Below, piece by piece: positions 1 to 11,891 of a DNA stretch of 64,000 bases (position 1 is the stretch's first letter; each line of letters opens with the position of its first letter). A program made the translations under genes and the position numbers. The notes under the pieces are model-generated. The model saw nothing but the letters and a program-made list of their open reading frames with translations. It was not told the DNA's origin and made no database searches. Location of the stretch: positions 1,085,001 through 1,149,000 of the forward strand of contig JACVVK020000193.1 in the NCBI GenBank assembly GCA_018292915.2, given 5' to 3'. Origin of the DNA: Batillaria attramentaria. Its lineage: Eukaryota > Mollusca > Gastropoda > Batillariidae.

Positions 1-160
1 ATGCTCATTGCCAAGGGAAAACGCTTTTCGTCGTCGTGGAAATGGTGTAAGAGCTCATCGTTTGTGAAATAGCTTCGTTAACGTCTGGCGTGAATTTAAT
101 CTTCTGTCCTTGCGGTGTTTTTACCGTGGGTCGAACGGATGTTTCCCCTGTCTGTTGTAG

Positions 161-507
161 GGTTGTCTACGATCGAGACTACCACGACCAGTGTCCAAAC
201 GCTCCCAGATACAAGCGTTGCTTCTTCCCAGAGTCCTAAAGTCCTTTCAACTGTAGAGCCTGGCAAGACAAGCGACCCAGATGGCAATTTCCTCAGTACC
301 GAAAGTGACTCGTCCAGTTCCGACAGGAACACGTGGTCTCTTACAAGTCCACCTAGCTCGTCTTCGACTGAAAGTGTTGATGAAAGATACATTTTTCAAC
401 AAGATTATAACAGCGATTTGAAAGGCATTGTTGTTGCCGGTTCTTTTGCGTTTATATTTTTAGTAGCCTCAATTATCGACACTGTCCTCGTCGTATTGCA
501 TAACTGA
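161..507 (+). CDS. 3'-terminal exon of an upstream gene: Ser/Thr-rich stalk, one TM helix, short tail
   Basis: The exon begins after a good acceptor (pyrimidine-rich, ending GTTGTAG at 160) in phase 1, the same phase used by the TM exons of the downstream gene. It encodes about 115 residues: a stalk rich in Ser, Thr and Pro (likely O-glycosylated, extracellular), then YNSDLKG, then a hydrophobic stretch of about 22 residues (GIVVAGSFAFIFLVASIIDT and on), ending LHN and a stop. This suits a type I membrane protein with almost no cytoplasmic tail. Upstream exons lie outside the window. The family is not recognised. It may be a tandem relative or an alternative 3' end of the gene that follows, since both pair low-complexity stalks with TM exons. 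An AATAAA lies at 897-902 in the 3' flank. Confidence 0.5.
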
Positions 508-673
508 TATACTAGGGAAACCTAAACTTCTAATCGTTCAGCGTGACTGTATGAAATACGCTACGTCAAAGCTACTTCATCGTCGTGGAACTAAAAGTTT
601 TTTGGTGTGTATTCAATTCAATTCAATTCAATATAACTTTATTGTCTGTCGATGGCAGAAAATTTTCTTCTGG

Positions 674-724
<51 letters not shown>

Positions 725-1616
725 TAATTTATCTAGACATATAAATCCATACATATTAAACACAGATCCTAAAGTAATGTGTGATGTCCAAGTCTAATAC
801 TATGCTACTAAACTAAGAAATCTAAACTAAAAGATGGCAAGGGCATAGCGGACATGACACAGCTGAGTAGTAAGCCCAGTTATGAAAATCTCAACAAATA
901 AAATCTATACATTCTGGGGACGGGCAGTAAACACAGTCATGAGTTTAAAATAGATACTGCTGAGGGAATGAAATTTTGTTCATGTTTTACGATTGTGTAT
1001 AAAGTAGTTGTGAATGCCTTTTTAATGGTGCCCAAAGCAAACCGCCAGAGTGTACAAACTATCATAAAAGAAAACTGCACGAAAAAAAAAAAAGAAAAAA
1101 AAAGGAAATAGCAGGGCTGGGAAAGACCTGTGGCATTAGAATTCTTACGATTCTTACTGACTTACAGTTCCTGATGAGCAGGTTTCTATGGACTGCCTCC
1201 GTATCATTTCTTTTGAAGCTTTTGAACAGACCTTGGTATACATGTAAAGTTTCTCTGAACATCTCTAGTTGTTTTGAGGGTGATGGTCGTGGACTAGTAC
1301 AGGTCAAAATTACTGGTTGAAGGCCGCCCAACTTGAAAAAGATGACTTTGGAAATGAGGTGTTATGAGCAATTTATTAGAAGAAATATGAACGTTAGATT
1401 TGTTCAAGTCTATTTTTATAGTTGTAGTTGTCATAGTGTAAGCGACATGTTGCTTAATATACTGTGTGAAGAAGAGCCAGTCTCAAGAGAGGGAAATAGT
1501 GATCAACCAAGTTATGACTGGCTAGTAGCGAAACTTTGTGCTGGCTTTTTTTTTTTTTTTTTTTTTCCTGTGGACTCGCCTTTGATCAGGTTGGAAATGT
1601 TTTAAACCCCCAACAA

Positions 1617-1654
<38 letters not shown>

Positions 1655-1698
1655 TCCCTCTCTCCGAGTCTCTCTCTCTCTCTCTTCTCCACACATAA
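508..1698. other. 3' flank / intergenic, no gene seen
   Basis: Probable 3' UTR of the first gene, then non-coding sequence with (CT)n/(CA)n at 677-722, A-rich runs near 1081-1105, a T run at 1546-1566 and (TC)n at 1617-1684. The open frames here are short and low-complexity. Confidence 0.5.
611..670 (-). mobile_element. 3' tail of an antisense LINE fragment
   Basis: Read on the minus strand, the segment runs GACAATAAAGTTATATTGAA and continues as repeated ATTGA units. An AATAAA signal followed by a short tandem tail is the usual 3' end of CR1/L2-like LINEs. How far its body extends toward 1050 cannot be judged by eye. Confidence 0.4.
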
Positions 1699-2901
1699 CA
1701 GTCAGGTTTCCGTCCGAAGCACTCCTGTCATTCAGCATTGGTTCATCTGACTGACAGGTGGCTCAGTGCCATAAACAATTCTAAAATGACAGGAGCTGTC
1801 TTCCTGGACCTGAGCAAGGTTTTTGACCTAGTAAACCATAAACTTCTCCTAGAAAAGTTGTCAGCTTATCATGTTTGTGATAAAACAGTCGCCTTCTTTG
1901 AATCTCACCTGGAACGACGAACTCAGTATGTTTATTTAAATGGCAAAAAATCATCAAAAGGTGAAATAGAGCATGGGGTACCCCAAGGATCCATACTTGG
2001 ACCTTTATTATTTTCTATATTTATAAACGACTTGCCGTTACATATCACTCAACCCAACGCCACTTGTAGCCTTTTTGCTGATGATGCAACGATTGATATT
2101 TCGGATTCAAATGTTAAATCCATCAACCAATCTTTACAACAAAGCCTACACGATGTTTCCAACTGGTGCAACAATAACTGTATGATCCCTAATCCGTCTA
2201 AAACTAAATGCATGTTAATTACCACAAGACAGAAACACCAACTGAATCCGCCCCCATTACAACTTTGCCTTGGCTCTCATCATATCGAACAAGTTCATGT
2301 ACACCGTGTGCTGGGGATCACAGTAGATGATCAGCTAAGCTGGCAAGCGCATATAAATAATACGTGCAAAGTGTTGTCCAAAAATCTGTTTCTACTATCC
2401 AAACTTAAATACTTTACCGATGAACCCACAAGAAAACTAATTTACAATGCACATATTCAGCCACACATAGACTACGCGTCCACCGTTTGGGACGGCTGTA
2501 GTGAGGCAAACTTTAAAAGAATAAATTCGCTCCACAGAAGAGCGATTAAACTGATTATAGACAAAAGCATGTGCTCACTTAGCACCGATGACAAATTTAA
2601 ATCGTTGGGTATCCTGCCCCTACGAAAACAACTCAGACTTAACAAAATGATACTGATGCAAAAAATAAAACTGTCAAAAACCCCCGCATATCTCGCAAGT
2701 CTATTCAAGCACTCTCAAGTGCCGTACCGAACACTGAGAAACGATTTCGTGGTGCCGAAGCCTCGTATAGATATTTTCAAAACCTCCCTCTCTTACTCAG
2801 GGGCACACGCATGGAATACACTTCCAAAAGACATCAAATCAGCACCCTCGCTTGGATTATTCAAGGCCAAACTAATAAAACATCTGGTGGACAGCTCGTA
2901 A
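1699..2901 (+). pseudogene. Non-LTR retrotransposon reverse transcriptase, C-terminal 400 codons
   Basis: The frame stays open for about 400 codons to a stop at 2899-2901 but lacks the endonuclease and the start of RT. Visible RT motifs in order are FLDLSKVFDLVNH (motif A; the second Asp sits in FD), GVPQGSILGPLLFSIFINDL (motif B) and LFADDA (motif C with the catalytic DD pair). The C-terminal AWNTLPKDIKSAPSLGLFK block is characteristic of CR1/Jockey-group LINEs. A preceding in-frame TAA at 1696-1698 and the missing 5' part show it is a dead-on-arrival copy rather than a host gene. Confidence 0.85.
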
Positions 2902-3170
2902 TGGGCTTGACAATACATCTACTCTGTAGGATTTTGTATTTCGGGGGAAAAAAAAGAAAAAAAAATTCCCAATACTTATTCACATCACGCGTGGTTTTTT
3001 GTTTGTTTGTTTTGTTTGTTTTTTGTTTTTTTTTTAACTGTAAAAACATCGCCTCAAGATTTGTTTGCATTGCTCACCTATCACATCCTTTGTTCCCCCC
3101 CCCCCTTTTTATTTTTATTTTTTCTTCTTTTTCTTCTTAGTATTGCTTGATTTATGTATGTAGTAGCATG

Positions 3171-3181
3171 GTCGTGTGTGT

Positions 3182-3236
<55 letters not shown>

Positions 3237-3292
3237 CTCTACCTAGTTAGAGCTTACTTTGCTTACTTTGTATATATATATATATATATATA
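3171..3292. repeat. (TG)n and (TA)n microsatellites
   Basis: An interrupted (TG)n run (3173-3235) and a (TA)n run (3269-3292) lie inside the 3' UTR of the LINE copy. Confidence 0.9.
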
Positions 3293-3679
3293 TCAGTAGC
3301 CTAGCAAGGACAAGATGTAAGACAGGTCTGCGTACCTAATCTTTTATCCTTGTAAAATAAAGTTTCGTTCGTTCGTTCGTTCTCTCTCTAATAGCAATGT
3401 GTGGTTGTAACTCCTGACCCCCATTTTGCATGAAAAAAAGAGGGAGAAAATCATCTTTAAGCTTTTGAGAAATCAAACACAAATCGTGTTCTACAAAATA
3501 GTTCTCACTGGCCAGGACAGCGGTTGTTGTGATGTAAAAAATGTATTTTGTTTTTTTTTATTTTCATATATTTTACAGCCAAACAGCAGCGGTGTTCAGT
3601 ATCATTGTGTCTTATGGTTACGACTACCTACGTATGAATATCACACTTTGTGTTCGTTATACCCTTAGCATTATTATAT

Positions 3680-3820
3680 ACGTTATCGTACAGAAAGTGC
3701 ACAATATCAAGATTTATGGAAGAATCGAGAAAAGTGTTATTTGAAGGAGACGCAAGTCGAGTTCAAATAACAATGTTTCGAGATTCTTCCATAATACTGT
3801 GCACTTTCTTTACGATAATG
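3680..3820. repeat. Imperfect ~140-bp palindrome
   Basis: The left arm starts near CGTTATCGTACAGAAAGTGC at 3681. The right arm ends with the complementary GCACTTTCTTTACGATAATG at 3801-3820. The arms are about 65-70 nt with small mismatches and one deletion, and a short GC-poor centre lies near 3750. It could be a MITE or a hairpin-forming transcript. No coding frame explains it. Confidence 0.7.
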
Positions 3821-4280
3821 TTTGTACTGCAAATTCATGACATTCTTTTTCTCAAGTTAAAAACTGTTCAGCGATCTTGTTTGGCAGCCATAAGTCTAGA
3901 TGTAGACTATTTTTAGTGGAAACTCGCTAGCAAACAATCTATACGCAGTGACAGACACACCCCCAACAGGCGAGGGCTGTTCTAAAAAAAAAAGAAAAAA
4001 AAAGGTCGTTTAATTGGCTTGACCTGCCTCCCTCGATTCATCCATTCCACGAAATTACGACAACCACAACCCAAAAACGTCAAAACATCGATAAATGAGT
4101 AGGTTTGAAATGTTCAGAAATGATAGAACTCACAGTACAAGCCGGGGCACACTAAAATTAATTTAGAAGAAGACAAACTGGAGCCGCATACACAGAACAC
4201 TGTCGCGGATGGCGAAGCAGCTGACGTCAAGTATGTTGACATATAACACAGATCATTTCAGAATGTCTTCAGTTTCCGCC

Positions 4281-5568
4281 CAGGAATGTTCTCCTTGCTG
4301 TTCGCAGATGACGTGTCTCTGATGTCAGAGACATGTTGCCTAACCTAAAGTTTTTGGGTGTTTTTTTTAAAATTTGCAGACAAATGTCAAGACTAACTTC
4401 TAAGCCAAGGTTTTTTAATGCACGTTCAAGGTTGTAAGATTTGGTTCTGGAGCCCAACAGGCTGATGTTGGGCTCCAGAACCAAATCTTACAACCTTGAA
4501 CGTGCATTAAAAAACCTTGGCTTAGAAGTTAGTCTTGACATTTGTCTGCAAATGAGAAGTGGTACATTGGTTCATATTCATAAAAACAGTAGTAGTAAAC
4601 AGTTACCGGTACCTTGGTTTGACGCTCTCTACCAAACTATCGTGCACAAATGCTCTCCTTGACTACGCCATGAAAGGAAAAGAAATTGTCGCACAACTTT
4701 TAAAAAAAACACCCAAAAACTTTAGGTTAGGCAACATCAACCCCTATATATTCTTTAAACCTTTTCACCCATGGTATGATATTCAGCGGAGGTATAGGGG
4801 ATGACTGCCTTTGCCGTGATTGAGAAGGTTCACTTGTTCGCCATTAAAAGATTCTGAGCTTCGATATCCGAACCATATGATTTACGGGGAGAGTGGCAGA
4901 CATCCCCTTCATGTAAATAGCACTATTAGAGCTGTGGATTATTGGTTAAAGTTAAGCACTATGCCCGACTCAAGACTACCAAAACAAGCCGATGACATGC
5001 AGCTGACGTTAGTTACAGGACAGTCTTGGGCAAATCATATGAAAGATACTTTACTCACATATGGCTTTGATCATGTTTGGCAGAACGGGGGAGTTAGCGA
5101 GCGGAGAGCGTTTTTAATACTGTTAAAACAGACTTCTTGATAATTTTATCCAAACCTGGGAAATTAAGATTTACTGGAGTGAGAGGTTTGCAGTTTACAG
5201 CTAGTTTAAAACAGAATGTGAACCAGAACGATATTTGTTCCAAATTAAAGAGTTTCAGAAACAGTTTGATTCGCCTCCGACTTCGTATTTCTGAGTTGAA
5301 TGTGAATAACAGCTATGCAAACACACACCTGAAGACTTGTTTATTTTGCCCTGGTATAACAGAAAACGGGAACCACTTTCTATTTCATTTTGTCGTGTAC
5401 AGTGGACCCAGAATTAAATACCTTACACCTCTGATAAATGACTCGGCGTACCAGGACAAAATCATGTTACTCACAAATACCGACCCTGGTGTCGTCAGGA
5501 AACTGGCCATGTATATATGTAATGCCATGAATATACGTAAAGATCGTCTGACCGAACTGGATAAGTGA
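4281..5568 (+). pseudogene. LINE reverse transcriptase 3' part, frameshifted and rearranged
   Basis: Traces of one non-LTR retrotransposon polyprotein occur in order in several frames. These are an RT motif C block LLFADDVSLMSE (4293-4328), then LERALKNLGLEVSLD (about 4495-4540), NSYRYLGLTLSTKLSC (about 4589-4636), MIYGESGRHPLHVNSTIRAV (about 4875-4935), a long C-terminal tail with FCPGITENGNHFLFH (about 5347-5390), and a stop at 5566-5568. The tail resembles the post-RT region of LINEs with a C-x2-C..H-type motif. Frames change near 4560, 4820 and 5137. A block of foreign orientation (4333-4465) interrupts the frame just after motif C. It is clearly non-functional. Confidence 0.75.
4333..4737. 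repeat. Inverted duplication inside the dead LINE: perfect 88-bp arms, 6-bp spacer
   Basis: Positions 4372-4459 are the exact reverse complement of 4466-4553, separated by GGCTGA. The inversion continues: 4333-4372 is the reverse complement of 4698-4737. The left copy therefore lacks the 144 bp (4554-4697) present on the right, with a 1-nt overlap at the join. No decay is seen between the 88-bp arms. Confidence 0.9.
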
Positions 5569-5703
5569 TGACGCTCGGGTACCTATCTTCTACAATACAA
5601 CCGGAACTTCCTTTTGTGCAGTATATATGTGTATATATCAAGAATTTCCTGCTAATAGGCCGATGGCCTATTTTCCTCTTCAGCGTGTCCGTGCACGCTG
5701 CCA

Positions 5704-5707
<4 letters not shown>

Positions 5708-5756
<49 letters not shown>

Positions 5757-6150
5757 GTGTGTGCGCTCAATGAAAACTAAAAACAGATTGTTTTCTTTAA
5801 CCCGATTTTGACTGGCTTGACCAGTGGGCAGTATGTCGTAATTGGGAAATGTGGTTTTTAGTTTGCAAGCAACAGTTTTCGAGATTTTCTGCACCATAAG
5901 GCCTTGTTAGTTACATTTCGACCATTAATTATTTGTTTTAAAACGTTTTGTGTATTGCTGTAATTGTTGTAGCGATTAATATTGTTGTTGCTTAAAGCAA
6001 GACATCTGGATTATATTGTATCAAACTGTTTTAAAATGACACGTTATCTGCCTCTGCTTATACTTTTCCGTGGACAAGCAGTATCAAAAGAATGATCAGA
6101 TGATTGTCAGATGATAAACATTTTGGATGGAATCTGCATAGTCATTTACG

Positions 6151-6207
<57 letters not shown>

Positions 6208-6286
6208 ATTAGCAACGACAAGAATGAAAACTGGACTGCTAGACCTAGCCGTCTTTTTCCGTTGTTAAATACAGTTTGATTTCATT

Positions 6287-6362
<76 letters not shown>
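5708..6362. repeat. Three long microsatellites
   Basis: (TG)n at 5708-5760, (TG)n at 6155-6207, and compound (CT)n(CA)n at 6289-6362. They are separated by AT-rich non-coding DNA. Confidence 0.9.
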
Positions 6363-6363
<1 letters not shown>

Positions 6364-7069
6364 GCGCTCTAAGTGTTTAATACGAGCCAGAATGGTGACG
6401 TCGGGTGTTTTTTTCCCCAATTTCTTGGCCCAAATCGCCGTGAGCTGGACACAATACGCACGCACGCGTGAATCACATGCATTCAGTCACACATCAGACA
6501 TAGACACGTTTCAGTCTTGTGGTACGACTGGTTACGTCTGATTATCGAAGTTATTTTAGAATTGGATTTTGGAATTGCGAGCTGAACCTTTCCAATACAT
6601 GTATGTATTTCTGATACACGCGTATGCATTTGAGCCGCCAAATTTCACGAGGGAGCCTTCTCTTCTTCGATGTTTGACGGTCTTCTGGCTTATTATTATG
6701 ACAGCTGCACAAGGCGACAATTCTATCATTACTAGGCTTCACAGAACACAACTCTGGTCCAAGTTGTGATTACGAGTACGCCTGTAAGCTCGAAACAGTC
6801 CATCCTCATCATAAAAGAATGTACTGATGTGCGGAAGAGACGTGCAAGATCCCGAGCTGCCCTATCGGCAATTGTTTTTTCGGTCTACTCGGTGCTAGTG
6901 TATGTTAGACTGTAACTGTACATGATTACGTCTAAGTCGTACGATGTCAAACACGCAAAAACAGATGCAAAAGATTTGTAAGCCAGCGAGGATGGGCATC
7001 TAAAAGATACTTTGCAACTAAAATATAAATACAAAATAAACATAAGCAAACAAATATTGGCTTCTACAG
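6363..7069. other. Non-coding stretch, nothing recognised
   Basis: Only short open frames without splice support or recognisable motifs are present. Confidence 0.4.
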
Positions 7070-7101
7070 CCACTTGGAGCCATGGGCCTAAGTCAGTAAG
7101 T
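7070..7101 (+). mobile_element. Short 3'-end relic of the RTE-type LINE family
   Basis: The stretch TGGAGCCATGGGCCTAAGTC followed by AGTAAGTA matches the extreme 3' end of the RTE copy at about 60008-60030 (TGGAGCCAGGGGCCTAAGTA followed by AGTAA). Only about 30 bp is shared, so it is a very short truncated insertion or a chance remnant. Confidence 0.45.
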
Positions 7102-7109
7102 ACAGCCAT

Positions 7110-7653
7110 TGTGTGACGGTTGGATGGGTGGATGTTAAAAGGTATACTGGCATACTTGTATTGAATTTCCTTGAGTCAAGGTCAAGGCCATTCAAGATGT
7201 TTTGCGGAGACTTTAACGTTAGCATTTTCTTGGAAACAACAAACAGTAGAGGCACCAAACAAGGCACAATGATAGGCAGCAAAGAGACCTATGCAGACAT
7301 ACTCATTTGAGTGACCTTGACTCAAGGGCAAGGTCATTACAGCTGTGTGTTGTGAAATTTTACGTTACCATTTGTACAGAAACTACAAAACTTAGAGCTA
7401 TCAAACTTGGCATAATGATGGTCACTGATAAGCTCTTCACTTACAGATCTCATTTGAATGACCTTGACCCAAGGTCAAGGTCATAGAAGCTGTCCTGGGA
7501 AAACTGTTATATCGCCATTTGCCGTTTTCTTAGGAACTATGAACACAAGACACCTTACTTCAGGATAGCTAGTGATAAGAACTTTACAAACATACTCTTT
7601 TGAATGACCTTGACCTCTCTCACAAGTGAGCCAAGGAGGCTTTGCTCCTCTAG
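7110..7653 (+). mobile_element. Partial copy (A) of the TCAAGGTCA-repeat transposon family
   Basis: Three degenerate ~150-bp units each carry paired TGACCTTGA / TCAAGGTCA motifs. The copy ends in the shared terminus CACAAGTGAGCCAAGGAGGC, then CTTTGCTCCTCTAG at 7640-7653. Its 5' terminus is missing. Copies B (9339-10514) and C (18674-19992) show the full structure. Confidence 0.75.
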
Positions 7654-7726
7654 TTGGTTTTAAACCACGAGTTCGAAGTGATTTGAATATTAGTAATGCT
7701 CACCAACCATGTTTCTTGTTTTGCAG

Positions 7727-7747
7727 CCACAACGCCCCCGCCACCAG
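7727..7747 (+). CDS. Candidate 21-nt exon (TTPPPP), most upstream exon found of the main gene
   Basis: It sits between the acceptor CTTGTTTTGCAG and the donor CAG|GTACAT and reads (x)TTPPPP(G) in phase 1-1. Its terminal G joins the next exon's AA to give a Glu codon, so the reading frame continues. The donor is less ideal than those downstream, and a 21-nt exon can arise by chance, so this is the weakest member of the chain. No exon encoding a signal peptide or start Met was found between here and 507. Confidence 0.35.
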
Positions 7748-7749
7748 GT

Positions 7750-9081
7750 ACATAAACTCTCTTTTCTCGATTTTCATTAAATTTCTCTCCACGTACTCGA
7801 TCGTGGATCCAGATTTTGGTAAACAGGACGTTGATTGTTTGGAGATTTACGTCCGTTATACCGAGAACAACTAAGAAAGAGCTGGTCACACGCTGCCATG
7901 AACCCGTGTCCGCATGAATGCCAAGCTTTGCGGTGTTAGCAGTTAGAGTCCCATTTCCAGGTATGACGATCCCAGAAAATCCAGAGAATCGAGCCACCAA
8001 CAGTGCTATAACAATGGCGTGGTCAGTCGCCACGGTTCCGTCCAAGTGACCGACGGGTCTGTGACTGTCCGGAGGCAGTTCCCGCTCCGTCTGTGTTAAT
8101 CTTCAGCTTGTGACTAACCCTGCATATTCGTTATTGGTTACAGCGAATTAGTGTAATTAGTGATTCATGAAGTCCCAAAATTTGCAGTAAGACCTCGAAC
8201 ACTCTGTCCTGAGGTAGCATTATAAACAACATACAAAGACGGCACAAACGTCATTTCATTTTCGGTTTTATGTGATGTAGTAAATATGTAAAATAAATAA
8301 TAGGCCAAATACCCCTACTATGCAAGCTCTATTTACCTTTTACGCTGTTCGTCAAATAGAGGGTGAGATGAACTCGATCTACCTCACAAAAGCATACGCT
8401 GAACGAGATATGTTAAAGTTCTTGCCCTTGAATGTTGTTATGGATTGTATCCCCATTTACAGGAGTTCAAGGCTCTGTAGGCAAGAACAAACTAACGCTT
8501 TAACCTGTTCATTAAACTATAAATGGAGATAGGAGAGGATGCGATTGTGCCCCTACTTCGAGTCTTCTGCCACCCCACATGATCGTAGCTGGTGAATGTT
8601 GTACTGTCACAGTGTTTATTTTGTCATGTGTATCCGCATATCTACTACTGCCCCTTTTCCCATTAATCTCACCCGTTTATACATCACTTGTGCACGCTTG
8701 TCCTTGCTTTGTGTTCTTTTGCCGCATCCGTCGCACAAAAAAAATATTTAAATGTTTAAATAGACATAACCATGTGCGTTCAGTTATAAACAGATATCAC
8801 GGTGGTGGACACTAAAATGCAACACATATTGCTTTGTATATTACAACGGGTGCTTAATACGTTACTGCCTATGACATTTGTATTTGCATGTGAGATCTGA
8901 AATATGAAGATTCAAGATTTCCTTTTGCCCCTTTGGGGATATGGAGGATTCTATGAAAACATCTGAAGGGGACAAATATATCACACGGCATCATGTTCTT
9001 CAAAAGATTACAAAACGTGTAACATATGATCTTTCTGAATAAACACATATTTACAGGCAAACCTTTTGCCCACTGCATTGG

Positions 9082-9135
<54 letters not shown>

Positions 9136-9338
9136 GCGCGCATTTTCTTTGGCTATCATTCAGAGTATTGAAAGTATAACAATACCAGCTGGCCTGACAT
9201 CTTGACCTTGAGTGTGACTTTCTACCAAGGCACCTTCCTTGATGAATAGTGGATTTTATGCCTTAGCTAAACCATAGACCGGTGGAGTCGGCCCTTGGGC
9301 CTGGATGTACTCGCGGCATCAATTGTTTGTTGTTGTTG
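7750..9338. other. Intron, no further feature except a microsatellite
   Basis: Non-coding. Includes compound (CA)n(CG)n at 9086-9141, an uninterrupted alternating purine/pyrimidine tract. A hydrophobic open frame at 8579-8815 has no donor site and was not accepted as an exon. Confidence 0.45.
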
Positions 9339-9383
9339 TTGGCTCACTTGTGCAACAAGGTGAGTCCATACAATAACCTTCCA

Positions 9384-9437
<54 letters not shown>

Positions 9438-10514
9438 CCGCAGTAAACCTTAACATTGGCCTTTTCTCAGAATCTACAAATAGCAGAGACACCAAACATG
9501 GCATGCTGATAGACAGCCATAAGACCTTTCAGAACATACCATATTGGTTGACTTTGACCAAGGTCAAGGCCACTAAAGCTGTCTGTTTGGAAATATTACA
9601 TTGGCAATTTCTCAGAATCTAGTAAAGCCAGAGACATCAAACTTTGCATGGTGATAGACATTGACAACACCTTTACTGACATACCTGTATTCAGTGACTT
9701 TGAATCAAGGTCAAAGCCGTACAAGCTGTTTTGCAGAAAACCTTCCAAAACCTTAACCTTGTCATTTTCTCAGAAACAATAAACAGCAGAGGCACCAAAC
9801 TTTGTTTGCTGACAGATAGCCGTAAGACCTTTCAAAACATATCATATTGATTGACCTTGACCCAAGGACGTCACTAAAGTTGTCTGTTTGGAAAATTTGA
9901 ATTGACATTTTCTCAGAATCTAGAAAAGCAAGAGACATCAAACTTTACATGATTATAGACATTCTCGTCACCTTTACAGATATACCTGTATTCGGTGACT
10001 TTGAGTCAAGGTCAAGGCCATTCAAACTATTCGCAGAAAAGCTTCCAAAGCCATTCGAGATGTTTTGCGGAAACTTTAACGTTAGCATTTTTTTGTGGAA
10101 ACAACAAAGAGCAGAGGCACCAAACAAGGCACAATGATAGACAGAAATGAAGCCTATGCAGACATACCCTTTTGAATGACCATGACTCAAGGTCAAGGTC
10201 ATTACAGCTGTCTGTTGTGAAATGTTACATTACCATTTGTTCAGAAACTACAAAACTAGAGCTATCAAACTAGGCATAATGATAGCCATTGATAAGCTCT
10301 TACATGTCTCATTCGAATGACCTTGACCCAAAGTCAGGGTGATACAAGCCGTCCTGGGAAAACTGATATATTGCCATTTTCCGTTTTCTTAGGAACTATT
10401 AACACAAGAGACACCTTACCTCAGGATAGTTAGTGATAAGAGTTTTACAAACATACTCTTTTGAATGACCTTGACCCATCTCACAAATGAGCCAAGGAGG
10501 CTTTGCCCCTCTAG
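9339..10514 (+). mobile_element. Full copy (B) of the TCAAGGTCA-repeat transposon family
   Basis: It starts TTGGCTCACTTGTGCAACAA and ends CTCACAAATGAGCCAAGGAG plus GCTTTGCCCCTCTAG, giving short terminal inverted repeats (GGCTCACTTGTG / CACAAATGAGCC). The 5' head holds (TG)n at 9387-9436. The body is about six tandem ~165-bp units, each with a 'cattttctcagaatctac' block and one or two TCAAGGTCA or TGACCTTGA nonamers. No transposase frame is visible, so it is non-autonomous. Confidence 0.75.
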
Positions 10515-10837
10515 TTTGACATTAAGATCGGAATGCTTCTTGTCTCATTTGCGCATAGATATCTGCTTAGCGGCAAAGGTTCTGCACATGATAGTGCTTT
10601 CCAAAAAAGAAAAAAACAAATCATAAAATTTAGCGTTTTTCGAAACTTTTTAAAATTTCAAAATGTCATATTTGGGCATTTTGATCGGAAAATCAGATAA
10701 CAGAGCAATAGCTTACTGGTGGCCTGTGGTGTAATTTAACGTACAGGTGAAATCAAGCACACCATTTGATCGTCCCAATCCATTTGAACGTCAAGCATTC
10801 GGGAAAACTGCAAATACTGTATCTGCTGTGATCTCCG

Positions 10838-11248
10838 TTGACAGGAAGGCGTCCCCAGTATCCTGTAGGCACTGACCTCAACAACGTTTGTGAAAATTCA
10901 CTTCAGTTTGTGTTTCTAGGGTGCTACAAGCAGCAGTCAGTTTATGGCGTGCCTTGGGCAGTTTCCTGGCAAAATGCTGCCGAACACATATCCCAACGAC
11001 TCGATTTCTTGGATTTGAACTTGATTTCGCTCTTACCAGGTGTAGCTAGGGAACTGCACCTCAAGGACGATATTTTACTCGGAATTTTTCCCCGTAGATC
11101 TATTGTGTATTTATATAAACACCATCACACATATGCCCTCGGGCTACGCCAAGAGAAGCTGGACGTGAAACCACGGAATGTCACTGATGACGTACTTCGA
11201 TGCCACTGTTTGATTGGCAGCAGAACGGACCTCCTCGGAGCCGTTTAA
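10838..11248 (+). other. Unassigned 136-codon open frame
   Basis: An open frame without low-complexity bias. It encodes no recognised motif and has neither a Kozak-like start nor convincing splice sites in phase with the gene. It is the longest non-repeat frame in this intron and may be chance. A transposon relic or an unrecognised exon cannot be excluded. Confidence 0.15.
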
Positions 11249-11891
11249 AGATTAACATTGTGTTTGGTTCTGCGTCGCTAAGATGTTGTCACAGAGGAAC
11301 TCCCATGTCGAGGTCGGTCAAAATCAATTGCAGTGGCCTCTAGGCAGTGTGCCGACCAGTAGAAAGCAGTTTTGTCGACGTTACTTGTCATGGTCACCCT
11401 TAACAAAGCGAGTGCTGACATAACACTGCCATTTTTGGATGGCTTTTTTGTTGTTGTTCTCTGGCCACTCACAACGATAAACTAAATTAAAGGTTTACAA
11501 AGGGTTAGAGGATGAGTATCTAACGTGCTAACAAGAAATCCCGTGTTCACTGAAATCTGCTCTACAATGTGGTTTCGTTGAAATTGTAAAACAGCTGAGT
11601 CATCAGTATCAAAACAAACAAATTTTCACTGCGAACAAATGTCAATCACTCCTAGAAAATTGTGTGTGTATTTCAGTGAATGGCTGGCAACAAAAATACA
11701 CCAGCAAGTTTACCTCTCAGTATATTTCATAAAATAAATAAAATTATTACATTATTTATAAAATAAACAGAAACTAGAAACATTAACGGAAAAATGTAGC
11801 TGTGTATAACAATATTTTATTCGTTCATTCTAATGCCATGTTTATGTCACACTATTTCTAAAACTATTATTTGTCTGTTTTTCTTCTGCAG

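Larger units (their letters stand above)
1699..3385 (+). mobile_element. 5'-truncated LINE (CR1/Jockey-like) with (TTCG)n tail
   Basis: Homology to a non-LTR retrotransposon starts abruptly at the QSGFRPKHS block of reverse transcriptase, just after a (TC)n tract. It runs through the end of the RT frame and a ~480-bp 3' UTR with (TG)n and (TA)n. AATAAA is at 3356-3361, followed by a tail of four to five TTCG units (3364-3382). 5' truncation and a tandem-repeat tail are typical of target-primed reverse transcription. Confidence 0.8.

Noticed and set aside
5708..5760. Tandem repeats as a CRISPR-like array
   Set aside because: All arrays in the window are simple microsatellites or transposon units without unique spacers, and the DNA is eukaryotic.
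8579..8815. Hydrophobic open frame ending in FFCRIRRTKKIFK, resembling another TM exon
   Set aside because: A weak acceptor (GATCGTAG) is possible, but no GT donor follows the basic end, and the sequence lacks the WPF or RKL exit seen in the accepted cassettes.
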